The position numbers were made by a program, and so were the translations under genes. A stretch of 64,000 nucleotides of DNA from an uncultured Bacteroidales bacterium (GTDB lineage Bacteria > Bacteroidota > Bacteroidia > Bacteroidales > Muribaculaceae): the NCBI GenBank assembly GCA_902785925.1, contig CADAAI010000008.1, positions 62,001 through 126,000 on the forward strand, read 5' to 3'. The notes beneath the pieces are model-generated. The model did not search any database and had not been told where the DNA came from. It worked only from the letters and a program-made list of their open reading frames with translations. Each line of letters opens with the position of its first letter. Position 1 is the first letter of the stretch. Positions 33,538 to 41,442 of this stretch are shown here, piece after piece.

Positions 33538-34413
33538 ATGTGGATACTGCTGGCAGTGATATCATCGATTAGCTTGGGATTCTTTGACGTGTTCAAGAAG
33601 CTTTCGCTAGAGCGCAACAATGTGTTTGTTGTGTTGCTGATGAATGTGCTGCTTTGTACGGTGCTTGTGTGTCCACTTACAGTGATGTCGCTTATGGGCA
33701 AGCCAGAGTGTGCGCTCAATGCCAATGGTCATGCTCTGATAGCGTTAAAATCGGTCATAGTTACATTATCATGGCTGCTGGGCTTTGCCTCGATGAAATA
33801 TCTGCCGTTGAGCATCAGCGGGTCAATCAATGCTGCTCGTCCCATCTTAGTACTTATTGGAGCTATAGCTCTCTTTGGCGAGAGGCCTAATGCTATTCAG
33901 TGGGCAGGAATCATTCTTGGCTTTGTGTCACTGCTATGGGTGGGGTTCATTGGGCGCAAGGAGAAGGCCGAGAAGGGCTTGGGCATATGGATAGTGCTTG
34001 GCATCATCTCAATTGTGCTTTGGGCAGCGAGTGGACTCTACGACAAGTGGCTGCTGAGTAACGGATACACTCCACTCGCAATCGAGGCGTGGTATCCTTT
34101 CTACCAGACTTTGATAATGATTGTGATAGTAGCAGTTGAGCATTCTCATAAGAAAAGTATTGATCGCTTCCACTGGAACAAGAATATCGTTGTGATTTCG
34201 GTGTTCATCATCATCGCCGACTTGGCCTATTTCTATAGTCTATCTTATCCAGAATCGCTTGTGTCGATTGCATCAATGATTCGTCGTGGCAGTGCCCTTG
34301 TCGCATTCTTCTATGGCGCGATAGCTATGAAGGAAAAGAACTTGCGTCTGAAAGTTGTGGATCAAATTATACTTATTGCTGGAATGACGCTTATCATCAT
34401 TGGTAGTCTTTAA
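33538..34413 (+). CDS. DMT superfamily (EamA-type) transporter
   Basis: This is a 291-residue inner-membrane protein with about ten hydrophobic segments and the two-EamA-domain layout. Family-like stretches include LPLSISGSINAARPILVLIGAIALFGERPNAIQWAGIILGFVSLLWVG in the first half and SLVSIASMIRRGSALVAFFYGAIAMKEKNLRLKVVDQIILIAGM in the second. Members export amino acids or metabolites; the substrate here is unknown. Confidence 0.9.
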   Translation: MWILLAVISSISLGFFDVFKKLSLERNNVFVVLLMNVLLCTVLVCPLTVMSLMGKPECALNANGHALIALKSVIVTLSWLLGFASMKYLPLSISGSINAARPILVLIGAIALFGERPNAIQWAGIILGFVSLLWVGFIGRKEKAEKGLGIWIVLGIISIVLWAASGLYDKWLLSNGYTPLAIEAWYPFYQTLIMIVIVAVEHSHKKSIDRFHWNKNIVVISVFIIIADLAYFYSLSYPESLVSIASMIRRGSALVAFFYGAIAMKEKNLRLKVVDQIILIAGMTLIIIGSL

Positions 34414-34430
34414 TTAATTACACCATAAAA

Positions 34431-34468
34431 ATAAAAAAAGAGGACAGGCATTAGATGCTTGTCCTCTT
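34431..34468 (-). terminator. Terminator between the DMT gene and the small secreted protein gene
   Basis: AAGAGGACA pairs with TGTCCTCTT, with further pairing GCAT/ATGC inside. A run of A on the plus strand gives a U-run for the minus-strand transcript that ends at 34492, so it mainly serves that gene. Confidence 0.8.
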
Positions 34469-34491
34469 GTGATTGCTAGCGCAGAGAAAAA

Positions 34492-35022
34492 TTAGCGCTT
34501 AAAGTAAATGTCGATGTAGTCGACACATTCGTCAACTGGATTAGTCATCTCCTGCATGCGCCAGTAGTGGCGGTTTTCCTTCTGTACAAAGTTGTAGGTG
34601 CCTTGCCGCAGGATTTCTTCTCCATTGTTCATGTGATAGATTTTCTGGCGGATGTCGCCAGTGAACACAAGATGCGTCTCGTCGATAATTTCAATTGTGC
34701 CGTCGAGCTTGATATAGTCGCCATTGGTGTAGCACTCATCGTCTACATCACCTGCTTTGTAGCAGTCACGGGCAAATTGCCCTCCACGGCATGAGAGTGT
34801 GCCGTCGGCTTCTTTCTTAATTTCTACCGAACCGTAGCCTTTCCACGAAATCCATTGGAGTGTGAGAAGGTGCTTGCCTACTATTTTCCGCTCTAGTGGA
34901 GTGAGTCCTGCTAAGTTCTCGGTTGTAGCTTTCTTGCGAGTCACTTTTTTCTTTGCTTCGATATTTCCAGGAACTGCAAAAATGATTGCAGCCAGTAGCA
35001 TGCCAAAAAATATTCTTTTCAT
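34492..35022 (-). CDS. Secreted protein of unknown function
   Basis: This is a 176-residue exported protein with signal peptide MKRIFFGMLLAAIIFAVPGNIEA, then a basic segment (KKKVTRKKATT). The mature part is beta-rich (HLLTLQWISWKGYGSVEIKKEADGTLSCRGG, GDYIKLDGTIEIIDETHLVFTGDIRQKIY), lipocalin-like in look but not assigned to a family. It lies downstream of the thioredoxin and DUF4301 genes on the same strand. Confidence 0.75.
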   Translation of the reverse strand: MKRIFFGMLLAAIIFAVPGNIEAKKKVTRKKATTENLAGLTPLERKIVGKHLLTLQWISWKGYGSVEIKKEADGTLSCRGGQFARDCYKAGDVDDECYTNGDYIKLDGTIEIIDETHLVFTGDIRQKIYHMNNGEEILRQGTYNFVQKENRHYWRMQEMTNPVDECVDYIDIYFKR

Positions 35023-35037
35023 AACTTTTGTTGTTTA

Positions 35038-35445
35038 TTATTTTAATGTTTTTTCAATATAAACCTTTACTTCTTCCTTAGTCCTGAGTCCTATCATCTC
35101 TTCAGGGTCATCGCCATTAGTGCCGAAAAACAGCACGTAAGGAATGCTTTGTATCTCAAGTGCTTTTGCGAGGTCTTTGTTTTTGTCGACATCGATACTG
35201 TAGAAGTTTACACGGCCTTCATATTCGGCAGCGAGCTGCTCGAGGGCTGGAGCCAACTGACGGCAAGGTCCACACCAGGTAGCGTTGAAGTCAAAGACTG
35301 ATGGCTGTGCTATAGTGCCAGTATTCATGTCGAACAAAGCAACAAACTCTGCTTGATTAATTTCTTTTACTTTAGTTGTGCTTTGGGCGCTAGCAACGGT
35401 CCACATAGTGAATATTGCCGCAAAAATCAATAATGCTTTTTTCAT
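35038..35445 (-). CDS. Exported thioredoxin-family protein
   Basis: This is a 135-residue protein with signal peptide MKKALLIFAAIFTMWTVASAQ and a thioredoxin domain with active site NATWCGPCRQLAP and the cis-proline segment QSIPYVLFF. It should exchange disulfides in the periplasm. The start at 35445 is chosen because it gives a normal signal peptide; the longer frame to 35511 would run into the DUF4301 stop. It is probably co-transcribed with the upstream gene. Confidence 0.9.
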   Translation of the reverse strand: MKKALLIFAAIFTMWTVASAQSTTKVKEINQAEFVALFDMNTGTIAQPSVFDFNATWCGPCRQLAPALEQLAAEYEGRVNFYSIDVDKNKDLAKALEIQSIPYVLFFGTNGDDPEEMIGLRTKEEVKVYIEKTLK

Positions 35446-35510
35446 GAAATAATAAAATATTAATGTGTGAATATATTGTTTGATTGAAATAAAGCCCAAT
35501 GGTTTAATCA

Positions 35511-37031
35511 TTACTGGTGCTGAGGACGCAACAGATCGTTGACAGTCTTAACTGGGTTGAAAGTTTCGATAGGAACCTCGATGAAAACGGTGTTCCAATC
35601 ACTCATCGAACCATTCCAAAGTCCAGGAAGTTCAAGCGCCTTAATCTCCACACCGCCTGTTGATTTCATCGAAATGAGACCTGTGTCTTGGTCAACAAAC
35701 TTCTTGAGGTCAAACTTGTTGCCTTTGTAGTCCTTGATGTAGCACACAAGGTCAACGGGATTGAAGTGGGTGCCGCTCTTCATAAGCGTAATGGCAGCAG
35801 GGTCGTTCTCGTCGATTTGTGCGGCCTCAAGAATCTGTGGCGAGTAACTTCCATCGGCATTGTAGGCTAGATAAGGTCCTCCGCCAGGTTCTCCCTCGTT
35901 AAGAACCATGCCACACACGCGGATGGGGCGATTAAGCTTGCTACGCAGATATTCGGCAAGCTGCGCCTCGTCCATTTGTTCAGTGGCTTCGCTATGCGTG
36001 CACAAGCGGTTCTCCACAAATTTGAGAATGCTCTTTAGGTCGGCTGCCGAAGCTCCCCTGTCGAGAGTATTAAGGTGTTTGGCAATAGCTCGCTGCACGT
36101 CAATTATATAACCACCCAATGCCTTTTTATATCGAACGGTTGTGCTACGCAGCCTTAGTGGTACCACATTGTCGATGTTCTTGACGAACACAACGTCGGC
36201 ATTGCGCTCATTGAGGTTCTCAATAAGTGCTCCATGTCCAGCAGGCCTGAAGAAGAGGTTCCCGTCATTATCACGGTAGGGAGTGTTGTCAAGGTTAACG
36301 GCTACGGTGTCGGTCGATTGCTTTTGCTCGCTCATTGTCACATTGTATTTCACGCCCCACACTTGCTCCATCATTGTTAGCTTTGATTTGAGCACCTTAT
36401 CAAATTCCTTGCGGTGCTCGGGTGAGACTGTGAAATGAATGTTCACTTGTCGATTGGCTCCTACAGCATATTGAGCACCTTCCTCTAGGTGTTCTTCTAG
36501 CGACGTGTGAATTGCTCCGCCAGGAGCCTTGTGGAATTGAAGCAGTGCCTTGGGCAAGAAGCCGTAGTTAAGACCTTCTTTTTCAAGCATTGCCTTGACA
36601 ATCTCGACATATTTCCCGTCTTGGATGAGCTGTGGGATTGGTGCCTTGTAGAGCTTGTCGCATGCCTTATTAAGGGTGGGGTAGAAGGCAAAATGGTTGA
36701 TATTGTCGAAGTATTGCTTCTCGAAGTCGGTCTCGGGTGCTGTCCTGCCCGAAGTAGTGAAAGCAAACATGTTCTTGAACATTCGGCTTGCAGCACCTGA
36801 AGCAGGTACAAACTTCTCGATAGTCACGCCTTCCTGTTGAGATTGTCGCCACAGTTTAATGTAATGGTTGATGTCCTTTTCGCTCAGACGCATTATGCCA
36901 TTGCCTACAGTAGCAACCGATTGAATGCGCAGCTGCGGGAAACCGGTCTCGAAGCGTTTTATCTGAGCTTCAATCATAGAGGCCGATATGCCTTTGTTTT
37001 CAAGTAGTTGGAGGTCTTTTTCGTTAAGCAT
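35511..37031 (-). CDS. DUF4301 family protein
   Basis: This is a 506-residue cytoplasmic protein recognised as DUF4301, common in Bacteroidota. The motif KFVPASGAASRMFK near residue 73 recalls the glycine-rich loop of nucleotidyl- or sugar-1-phosphate transferases, so an enzymatic role with a nucleotide is possible but not proven. No membrane segment is seen. It is first in a minus-strand run with the thioredoxin and secreted protein genes. Confidence 0.85.
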   Translation of the reverse strand: MLNEKDLQLLENKGISASMIEAQIKRFETGFPQLRIQSVATVGNGIMRLSEKDINHYIKLWRQSQQEGVTIEKFVPASGAASRMFKNMFAFTTSGRTAPETDFEKQYFDNINHFAFYPTLNKACDKLYKAPIPQLIQDGKYVEIVKAMLEKEGLNYGFLPKALLQFHKAPGGAIHTSLEEHLEEGAQYAVGANRQVNIHFTVSPEHRKEFDKVLKSKLTMMEQVWGVKYNVTMSEQKQSTDTVAVNLDNTPYRDNDGNLFFRPAGHGALIENLNERNADVVFVKNIDNVVPLRLRSTTVRYKKALGGYIIDVQRAIAKHLNTLDRGASAADLKSILKFVENRLCTHSEATEQMDEAQLAEYLRSKLNRPIRVCGMVLNEGEPGGGPYLAYNADGSYSPQILEAAQIDENDPAAITLMKSGTHFNPVDLVCYIKDYKGNKFDLKKFVDQDTGLISMKSTGGVEIKALELPGLWNGSMSDWNTVFIEVPIETFNPVKTVNDLLRPQHQ

Positions 37032-37075
37032 AGTATAGTTGTGTTTGTGATTATTTGCTAATTAATTAGAATTAA

Positions 37076-37107
37076 TTTGTAAAGTTACGAAGAAAAAATT
37101 AATTTTG
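37076..37107 (+). promoter_or_regulatory. Promoter of the rel gene, overlapping a divergent promoter
   Basis: TTTG at 37076-37079, a 20-nt gap and TAATTTTG at 37100-37107 lie 28 nt before the rel ATG. On the minus strand TAACTTTA (37080-37087) is a near-consensus -7 box for the DUF4301 gene, so the two promoters face each other and overlap. Confidence 0.75.
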
Positions 37108-37134
37108 GATGTTTTTTGAGCATAAATATAAAAA

Positions 37135-39351
37135 ATGACAGAAAAAAGATATTTTCAAGCCCTAGAGCGCATGTCACTACTACGCATGGTAGTTAAGTTG
37201 TGGCGAAACTTGCGTTACGAGATGACTATTGACGACGTTAGGCAACTTCATACAATCATTGCAAGTGGTGTTGACCAAGGGCTGTATAAGCGCGACAAAT
37301 ATGGTATCAACCCTGTGATAAGGTCGTTGCGCACAGCCGAGCTCATCGTTGATAATATAGCACCCGACCGCAACATGACAATAGCAGTGCTTGTTTACAA
37401 TCTGTGCCGCAGTGATTATGTAACCGAGAAACAGATTGCCGAGTGGTTTGGAGACGATGTTGCGAAACTTGTGCATGGATTAATAAAGATATCACAATTG
37501 TATAAGAAGCAGGCAGCTGTCGAAGACGAGAACTTCAGGAAACTCCTGGTAACCTTTGCCGAAGACATTCGCGTGGTGATTATTATGATTATCGACCGAT
37601 TGGGGCTTATGCGTGAGATTAATCATCATGAAGATGAGAAGTTTGTGCGCGACATTTCACTTGAGTCGCGTTATCTCTATGCGCCGCTTGCCCACAAGTT
37701 GGGATTATATCAAGTTAAGACTGAGCTCGAGGACTTGTCACTCAAGTATCTTCAGCGCGATGTTTACAACAAGATTGCCGCATTCTTGAATGAAACAAAA
37801 GCGGTACGCGACAAATACATTGAAGATTTTACCGCCCCCATCAAGCAGGTACTTGAGCGCGAACACATAAAATGCCATGTTAAAGGGCGTACCAAATCAA
37901 TCAACTCAATCTGGAACAAGGTGAAGACCAAGAAGGTCGACATGAGTGACATCTACGACCTTTTTGCTATTAGGATTATCATCGACACGCCTCCCGAATA
38001 TGAGAAACGTGACTGCTGGTATGCTTATTCGCTTGTGGGCGACATTTATCAAGCAAATCCTACACGTCTGCGTGACTGGATAACGATGCCTAAGAGCAAT
38101 GGTTATGAGTCGCTGCATGGTACCTTTAAAGGCAAGGACGACAAGTGGGTTGAGGTTCAGATACGCACCGAGCGCATGGATGAGGTCGCTGAAATGGGCC
38201 TTGCAGCACATTGGCGCTATAAGGGCATTAAAGCCGACGGCGGTATCGACCGTTGGATGAACAACGTGCGTGAAGTGCTCGAAGAGGGTAGTAAAGACCG
38301 TATGGATCTCATACGCAACATGCACATGAACCTCTATGATGAAGAGGTGTTTGTGTTCACTCCTCGTGGTGATGTGTTTCAGTTCCCAAAGGGTGCTACG
38401 GTACTTGACTTTGCTTTTCGCATTCATTCTCGTGTTGGATGCACTTGCATGGGAGCAAAAGTTGACGGCAAGAATCAAAAAATCAACTACAGGTTGCGCA
38501 GTGGTGACACAGTGGAGATTATCACATCATCTACACAAGTACCACGCATCGATTGGCTTAACTGGGTAGTCACAAGTAAGGCTCGCAATAAAATCAGGCT
38601 TGCCATCAATGAGGTGCAGTCGAAGCATGCCGACATGGGGCGAGAGCTGGTGCAGCGTCGCTTCAAAAACCGCAAGATTGAGATAGATGAGGCAATGTTG
38701 AGCCGCTTCATCTCCAAGAAAGGTTATAAGACAATGACCGATTTCTATGTGGCAATTGATGAGGAGAAGATAGACATTTCTACACTTGTTGAGGAATATC
38801 TCGATTTTCAGGCAAAGCAACAGGAGACCACCAAGACCCATGAAACTGCCGAGAACTTTGTGCTCCAGCATAAAGGAGGCGATGATGACCGCGGTAGCGA
38901 CGATATCCTGGTGATTGGCAACAACGTGAAGGGCATAAATTACAAATTGTCTCGTTGTTGTAACCCCATCTACGGTGATGCTATTGTGGGCTTTATAGCT
39001 AGCGATGGTGCCATCAAGGTCCACCGCCGTGACTGTGGTAATGTGAAGCATCTGCTAGCTAAGTATCCTTACCGAATAATCAAGTCGCAGTGGAGTGGAA
39101 AGGTGGGCAAGCAATTTGCAGCAACACTTAAAGTCGTTGGGAATGACGATATAGGCATTGTGTCGAATATTACATCTTTGATAAACAAAGAGGGCGACAC
39201 TGTGCTGCGCAGCGTTACAATCAATAGTATGGGAGGCATTTTTGAGGGTTATTTAGTTATAGGTATCAATAGTCTTGACAACCTCGATGCTCTTATTAAG
39301 AAAATCAAGAACTTGAAGGGAGTGAAAGATGTGCAACGTACTAACCGATAG
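37135..39351 (+). CDS. Rel-family (p)ppGpp synthetase with degenerate hydrolase domain
   Basis: This is a 738-residue long RelA/SpoT homologue that makes the stringent-response alarmone from ATP and GTP/GDP. The synthetase motifs are present (GRTKSINSIWNKVKTKK, DIYDLFAIRIIID, MPKSNGYESLHGTFKG, VEVQIRTERMDEVAEMGLAAHWRYKG), followed by TGS (EEVFVFTPRGDVFQFPKGATVLDFAFRIH) and a C-terminal ACT domain. The N-terminal hydrolase HD site is degenerate: Tyr88-Asn89 replace His-Asp, and Leu158 replaces the conserved Asn. It is therefore predicted to be synthetase-only, so the cell needs a second, SpoT-type hydrolase elsewhere. Ribosome association is inferred from the TGS/ACT part. Confidence 0.94.
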   Translation: MTEKRYFQALERMSLLRMVVKLWRNLRYEMTIDDVRQLHTIIASGVDQGLYKRDKYGINPVIRSLRTAELIVDNIAPDRNMTIAVLVYNLCRSDYVTEKQIAEWFGDDVAKLVHGLIKISQLYKKQAAVEDENFRKLLVTFAEDIRVVIIMIIDRLGLMREINHHEDEKFVRDISLESRYLYAPLAHKLGLYQVKTELEDLSLKYLQRDVYNKIAAFLNETKAVRDKYIEDFTAPIKQVLEREHIKCHVKGRTKSINSIWNKVKTKKVDMSDIYDLFAIRIIIDTPPEYEKRDCWYAYSLVGDIYQANPTRLRDWITMPKSNGYESLHGTFKGKDDKWVEVQIRTERMDEVAEMGLAAHWRYKGIKADGGIDRWMNNVREVLEEGSKDRMDLIRNMHMNLYDEEVFVFTPRGDVFQFPKGATVLDFAFRIHSRVGCTCMGAKVDGKNQKINYRLRSGDTVEIITSSTQVPRIDWLNWVVTSKARNKIRLAINEVQSKHADMGRELVQRRFKNRKIEIDEAMLSRFISKKGYKTMTDFYVAIDEEKIDISTLVEEYLDFQAKQQETTKTHETAENFVLQHKGGDDDRGSDDILVIGNNVKGINYKLSRCCNPIYGDAIVGFIASDGAIKVHRRDCGNVKHLLAKYPYRIIKSQWSGKVGKQFAATLKVVGNDDIGIVSNITSLINKEGDTVLRSVTINSMGGIFEGYLVIGINSLDNLDALIKKIKNLKGVKDVQRTNR

Positions 39352-39404
39352 TGTCTAAATCGTTAAAAAATGAATAAAATCGAGTGTCTTTTATTATTTT
39401 TATA

Positions 39405-39412
39405 TACTTTTG
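39405..39412 (+). promoter_or_regulatory. -7 promoter element of the PepSY-like pair
   Basis: TACTTTTG matches the -7 consensus and lies 70 nt before the start at 39483. No TTG box is seen at the right distance. Confidence 0.6.
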
Positions 39413-39482
39413 CATAGTTATTGAATATTGCATAAGATATTTTTGATGAAACATATATATTTATTCTTAAAATCTTACAAAA

Positions 39483-39908
39483 ATGAAAAAAGTTTTAGTT
39501 CTTTTGTTTGCAGTACTTACATTAGGTTTCAGCGCAAAGGCCGACCATGATCAGGTTATCACCTTCAACCAACTTCCTGCTTCGGCTCAGGAATTTCTCA
39601 AGCAGCATTTTGCCAACAAAGTGCCCTTAGTTGTTACTATGGATTGGGATGACTATACTATTGTTTATGAAAGTGGTGAGAAGATGGAATTTGACAAGCA
39701 AGGAAACTGGAAGGATATTGATTGCAAGACCTCTCATGTACCTTCGGCTATTATTCCAGAGCAAATTAAGACACATGTCCGCGCTACATTTCCAGGCACA
39801 ACAATTCTTAAACTAGACCGCAATCGTCGTGGATATGAGGTTAAGCTCAACAATGGCTTTGAGATAGAATATAATCGAGAATTCAAGGTAATTGATATGG
39901 ATGACTAA
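39483..39908 (+). CDS. PepSY-like secreted protein
   Basis: This is a 141-residue exported protein with signal peptide MKKVLVLLFAVLTLGFSAKA and two tandem PepSY-like units: ITFNQLPASAQEFLKQHF...YTIVYESGEKMEFDKQGNWKDID and IIPEQIKTHVRATFPG...GYEVKLNNGFEIEYNREFKVIDMDD. The family (PF11396 type) is periplasmic and of unclear function. It sits 37 nt before a second protein of the same fold. Confidence 0.88.
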   Translation: MKKVLVLLFAVLTLGFSAKADHDQVITFNQLPASAQEFLKQHFANKVPLVVTMDWDDYTIVYESGEKMEFDKQGNWKDIDCKTSHVPSAIIPEQIKTHVRATFPGTTILKLDRNRRGYEVKLNNGFEIEYNREFKVIDMDD

Positions 39909-39945
39909 ATTTTTGATAATCACTAATTTTAAAAAATAAGAAAAT

Positions 39946-40479
39946 ATGAAAAACTTTAGCTATTTCGCTCTTGCATTATGTGCGGCCATGTTTGTGGCTT
40001 GCAACAATAATGGTGGTCAGCAACCAGTTGCAGGTCAGGCAACTCCAAGCAATGCTAATGTAGCTCAACAAGCTCCTGTAGAAAATGCTCAACCTCAGGC
40101 TGCTCCTCAAGCCGCTGCTCCTCAAGTTGCTGCTCCTGATGCAATTGTTAATTTCATAAATAGCAATTTCTCAGGTGCCACAATAAATGGTACTGAGCGT
40201 GATAATGAAGACGGAGAGATTGATGTTTACCTCAGCGATGGCTCAAAGGTTGAATTTACAGCCAATAACGAGTGGAAGAAGATCTCTTGCCCAGGAAAAG
40301 GAGTCCCTTCAGCTCTTGTGCCAACTGCTATAACAAATTATGTGAAATCTAATTATAATTCGGCTCTAATCTATAAGATTGATAAAAATTACAACACCTA
40401 CGAGGTGCAGCTCAATAATGGCGTTGAACTACATTTCGGAAGCAATGGCCAGTTCTTGGGTATGGATGTTGACGATTGA
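39946..40479 (+). CDS. PepSY-like lipoprotein with Gln/Ala/Pro linker
   Basis: This is a 177-residue lipoprotein. The lipobox is MFVAC, then a low-complexity linker of about 45 residues rich in Gln, Ala and Pro (AAPQAAAPQVAAP), then two PepSY-like units ending NNGVELHFGSNGQFLGMDVDD. Its folded part resembles the upstream neighbour, so the pair arose by duplication. The anchor and spacer would hold the domain off the membrane. Confidence 0.87.
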   Translation: MKNFSYFALALCAAMFVACNNNGGQQPVAGQATPSNANVAQQAPVENAQPQAAPQAAAPQVAAPDAIVNFINSNFSGATINGTERDNEDGEIDVYLSDGSKVEFTANNEWKKISCPGKGVPSALVPTAITNYVKSNYNSALIYKIDKNYNTYEVQLNNGVELHFGSNGQFLGMDVDD

Positions 40480-40498
40480 TAATCGTAATGATTAGAAC

Positions 40499-40536
40499 AA
40501 GGGTATTTGCTACAAAATTGGCAAGTGCCCTTTTTT
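40499..40536 (+). terminator. Terminator after the PepSY-like pair
   Basis: AAGGGTATTTGC pairs with GCAAGTGCCCTT (two G-U pairs and one mismatch) around a 10-nt loop, ending in a T run. Confidence 0.82.
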
Positions 40537-40593
40537 CATGCCTATTGTTGAAAAGTTTATTAAATAAAGGAGTCCTATTTCAGAAATTCTACT

Positions 40594-40601
40594 TACCTTT
40601 G
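40594..40601 (+). promoter_or_regulatory. -7 promoter element of nfnAB
   Basis: TACCTTTG lies 39 nt before the nfnA ATG at 40641. No clear -33 TTG is present. Confidence 0.65.
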
Positions 40602-40640
40602 CACGTTCTATTTAAAACTAATTCACATTAACTATAAACA

Positions 40641-41417
40641 ATGAACAAGATTGTAAGCAAACAACGTTTCAGCGAGAATGTTACAAAGCTCGTTGTTGAA
40701 GCTCCCCTTATTGCTAAAGCTCGCCGTGCTGGCCACTTTGTGATTGTGCGCTGTGGTGAGAAGGGAGAGAGAATTCCATTGACAATCGCCGACAGCGATC
40801 CTGCAGCTGGTACTATCACACTGGTGATACAGGCGGTAGGCGATTCAACCCGCAAGATTTGTGCGCTTGAACCAGGTGAGTTCCTGACCGACGTGGTAGG
40901 TCCTTTGGGTCAAGCAACACGCATCGAGAACTATGGCACCGTGTTGTGCTGTGGTGGTGGTGTGGGTGTAGCACCTTTGCTGCCTATTATCCGTGCAATG
41001 AAAGAAGCTGGTAATCGCGTGGTAAGCGTGCTTGCCGGTCGTACCAAGGACCTGATTATCCTTGAGGATGAGGTTCGTGCTTCGAGTGATGACGTGATTA
41101 TCATGACTGATGATGGCAGCTATGGCACTAAGGGCTTAGTTACCGCTGGTGTTGAGGAAGTCATCAAGCGTGAGAAAGTTGATAAAGTGGTGACCATAGG
41201 TCCAGCTATCATGATGAAGTTTGTTTCGTTGCTAACTAAGAAGTATGAGGTGCCAACCGAGGCATCACTCAATGCTATCATGGTTGATGGAACTGGTATG
41301 TGTGGTGCTTGCCGTGTATCTGTTGGTGGTAAGACTCGCTTCGTGTGTGTTGAGGGTCCTGAGTTCGATGCTCATGAGATTGACTTCGACGAGTTGTTAA
41401 TGCGCTTGAAAATGTAA
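40641..41417 (+). CDS. nfnA: NfnA: FAD/[2Fe-2S] subunit of NADH-dependent ferredoxin:NADP+ oxidoreductase
   Basis: This is a 258-residue flavoprotein of the dihydroorotate-dehydrogenase-electron-transfer/ferredoxin-NADP reductase fold. RIPLTIAD is the flavin region, GGGVGVAPLLPIIRAM the NAD(P) loop, and GTGMCGACRVSVGGKTRFVCVEGPEF holds the [2Fe-2S] cysteines. Alone it resembles PyrK or SudB; the adjacent GltD-like nfnB identifies the pair as NfnAB, which couples ferredoxin, NADH and NADP+ by flavin bifurcation (established for the family). Confidence 0.92.
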   Translation: MNKIVSKQRFSENVTKLVVEAPLIAKARRAGHFVIVRCGEKGERIPLTIADSDPAAGTITLVIQAVGDSTRKICALEPGEFLTDVVGPLGQATRIENYGTVLCCGGGVGVAPLLPIIRAMKEAGNRVVSVLAGRTKDLIILEDEVRASSDDVIIMTDDGSYGTKGLVTAGVEEVIKREKVDKVVTIGPAIMMKFVSLLTKKYEVPTEASLNAIMVDGTGMCGACRVSVGGKTRFVCVEGPEFDAHEIDFDELLMRLKM

Positions 41418-41442
41418 ATCAGCTTAAAGAAAGACAATATAA

